Below are positions 61,850 to 64,000 of a stretch of DNA of 64,000 nt, piece by piece. Positions within the stretch are counted from its first letter, which is position 1; the number at the start of each line of letters is the position of its first letter. The stretch lies in contig CM027382.1 of NCBI GenBank assembly GCA_015680905.1, positions 5,766,001 through 5,830,000 on the forward strand, written 5' to 3'. This stretch comes from Coptis chinensis. Lineage: Eukaryota; Streptophyta; Magnoliopsida; Ranunculales; Ranunculaceae. The position numbers were made by a program, and so were the translations under genes. The notes beneath the pieces were generated by a model. It did not search any database. It worked only from the letters and a program-made list of their open reading frames with translations, and was not told the DNA's origin.

Positions 61850-64000
61850 GGTGCACCAAAGGCAAAGACCCCACAAGATAACAATAGAAAGTTCGCTGTC
61901 TTGACACGCTCTCCTAGTTATATCCTAGACAAGATCCAGCGAGCCTCGTACTTCTGCCCCGATGTGAAGCAGCCAGTAGATCGACCTGACAAGCCATATT
62001 GCGCCTTCCATAAAGCCAAATGTCATGAAACCAATGCGTGCTGGGGGCTTAAGCACTATCTTCAAGATCTTGTCGAAGCTGGTCACATTAAACATTACAC
62101 CAACATTTTTGACGGTGATTTGCGCCATAAACTCATGGCTCGCCAAGTGCATACCGATCGATCCCCACCCTCGCCGAAAGTGCGGTACGCTCTCCACCTC
62201 GCCGAGGGGCGTGTCGATCTCCACATCGCCGTCACTATCAAGACTTTCAAGTTAAGCCCCACAATAGAGGTCGTCCCCAAGATCGTTCTCGCCGCGAACG
62301 AAGACATCATCTCCTCGATCGTGACAATGCCCGAACAATCCACATGATTACTTTCCCGATGATTCGCCATTTCATCCGAGAGAAAAGACGCCGTGGTTGG
62401 CGCTCTCCAAGAAGTGTATCATTTTACTTCTCAAGCAGCACATGCTCCGCGTCACTCAGGACGCCATGCAGGAGATATCATTTTCACAGAGACCGACCTC
62501 AACAAAGTCTGTCTTCCTCACAATGATGCATTAGTCGTCCACGTCAAGATCACCGACTGGACCGTCAAGCGCGTCTTGATCGACCCGGGGAGTTCTTGCG
62601 ACGTTTTATTTTACCATACTCTCCAAGAAATGAGTTTACCTAAGTCAATTCTGATAGATCCGATTGCACCCCTCTATGGGTTCAATGGTTCCAGAGCCGA
62701 CCCAGTCGGTGATATCATTCTTCCAGTATCAGTGGGATCTAAAGAGGACAAAGTCAGCTGCAATACGCGCTTCAGCGTCCTGGACATCCCGTCGTCTTAT
62801 AATGCCATCTTAGGACGACGATGGATCCACCAAATGCAAGCTGTCCCATCGACGTTGCATCAAGTTCTCCGTTTCCCAGGCCCCAGAGGACTGATGGAGC
62901 TGAGAAGTAATCAACTGGAAGCATATCATTGTAACCAAATTTTGTCAGCAGGAAAGACCGACAGTACACCACCCCACACAGGTAGTGAACCCATTAGTTA
63001 TACAATGGCCAACGACCTGGTTGCAGAAGTCAGAACCAGCGCAGCAAAACAACACGCTGGGGGCTCCAGTAAGAAGAGGAAGTCGTCCACTCACACTCCA
63101 GAGGTTAATCTAGCTGTGGCCGTTTTATCAGAACGGAGGCCCAAAGTCGCCTCAGTTGGTATCAATGCCGCAGTCATGCTCCCAGAAGACTCCTCTGCTA
63201 TTGTTGTCACACCCAGTAGCCACCAGATGGATTCACAGGCACAGGTCACTCCAGTTCCTCTGAGTATGACCACAGAAACTAATCCAATTCCTGTTCTTGT
63301 CACCACAACTGCCGATCCAATTCGAACGCACAAATGCACTCTCCCTCAGGTCGTTGAAGTGCCACCACGCGAAGAAGCGTCACCGCCTAAGCCAGCATCT
63401 CAACAGATCGACAGAGAGCGAGTGAACTTAGGAACTGATAGTGACCCCAAGTTTGTATATGTAGGGGCAAACTTTGACCCTACACTGAAGGCTCAACTTG
63501 TAAATTTTCTGGCTATGAATAAAGATGTTTTCGCTTGGTCGTATATCGATGTGCCCGGTATAGACCCTAGTGTAGCATGTCATCGGTTAAATGTACGTCC
63601 TAATGCTAAGCCAGTTCGCCAGCGACCTCGTCAATTATCTCTATGTTTTCAAAAAGCCATTAATGACGAAGTCGACAAACTCAAGCAAGTCGGTTTCATC
63701 ATAAAGGTGGACTACCCCGATTGGGTCGCTAACATCATGGCGGTCCCCAAAAAGAATGGAACAGTTCGCCTGTGCGTTGATTTCACGAATGTCAATCAAG
63801 AAACACCGAAAGATAGTTTTCCCTTACCACGCATTGACCGACTGGTCGATCAGACTTGCGGACATGAACTGCTTTCCTTTATGGATGCATATAGCGGGTA
63901 CAATCAAATCCCACTCGCGGAGAAAGATCAAGAGAAGACCTCGTTCATTATTGAACAAGGAATTTATTGTTATAACGTCCTCCCGTTCGGCCTTAAGAAC
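61850..64000 (+). CDS. Pol of the Tat element (zinc knuckle, protease, RT), partial
   Basis: Same frame as gag. A zinc-binding CAFHKAKCHETNAC motif (C-x2-H-x4-H-x4-C) lies at 62000-62041. Stops at 62345-62347 and 62360-62362 sit where the other frame reads PHDYFPDDSPFHPREK, so a small frameshift is likely there. From 62363 the frame is open for about 545 codons to the edge: aspartic protease VLIDPGSSCDVLF (62573-62611) with the paired NAILGRRW motif, a Pro/Thr-rich linker (63000-63400), then RT with DVFAWSYIDVPGI, PNAKPVRQRPRQL, MAVPKKNGTVRLCVDF, HELLSFMDAYSGYNQIPL. The YxDD site lies beyond the window. Confidence 0.85.

Larger units (their letters stand above)
60277..64000 (+). mobile_element. 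Ty3/gypsy retrotransposon, Tat lineage, 5' part
   Basis: LTR (60277-60880), primer binding site (60882), gag (60938) and pol run in order on the plus strand off the right edge. The RT segment aligns with that of the relic at 1-800. Coding decay is light: three in-frame stops up to 62362, then an uninterrupted frame to 64000. Confidence 0.9.

Overview
The window is nuclear DNA of a flowering plant, most likely a eudicot. The evidence is spliced GT-AG genes with typical plant products (a VND7-like NAC factor, a MUCI70/DUF616 glycosyltransferase, a DYW-type PPR protein, a NIPA transporter), plastid- and mitochondrion-type leader peptides, and a dense mix of plant transposon families. I cannot name the species. 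No complete rRNA or tRNA gene and no CRISPR array was seen.

Layout. 1-7566: 3' part of a decayed Tat-lineage Ty3/gypsy retrotransposon (RT, RNase H, integrase, a GC-rich tandem array, then an antisense extra ORF). 7567-12390: a dead G-type lectin S-receptor-like kinase gene, cut into by three solo LTRs of one family, a SINE and a LINE tail. 12628-20628: an 8-kb Mutator-like element with long terminal inverted repeats and a perfect 9-bp target duplication. It carries broken pieces of three host genes (a plastid-type leader, ribosomal protein eS24, TIC20) and a 5'-truncated LINE. 21453-22592 (-): intact VND7-like NAC gene. 22593-30740: mostly featureless, with a short retroposon and a LINE tail that holds a MITE. 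30740-33455 (-): 12-oxophytodienoate reductase pseudogene. 34662-39479 (-): intact seven-exon MUCI70-like gene. 40003-44483: Helitrons (two apparently head to tail), a second Mutator-like element and a LINE fragment. 45200-58543 (+): a gene-rich block of mTERF-like protein, organellar-type 5'-3' exonuclease, intronless DYW PPR and NIPA-type magnesium transporter. 59035-59688: a Helitron and a palindromic MITE. 60277-64000: LTR, primer binding site, gag and the start of pol of a second, much better preserved Tat-lineage element that runs off the right edge.

The intact genes do not form a pathway. The mTERF, exonuclease and PPR proteins are all of organelle-directed types, which is common in plants and may be coincidence. 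Exon coordinates for the five spliced genes were worked out by hand; splice phases close exactly in each (220, 315, 355, 359 and 692 residues). The most unusual object is the 8-kb gene-fragment-carrying Mutator-like element (Pack-MULE) next to the NAC gene. The best second-tier signals are the receptor kinase pseudogene used repeatedly as an insertion target and the end-to-end Helitrons.
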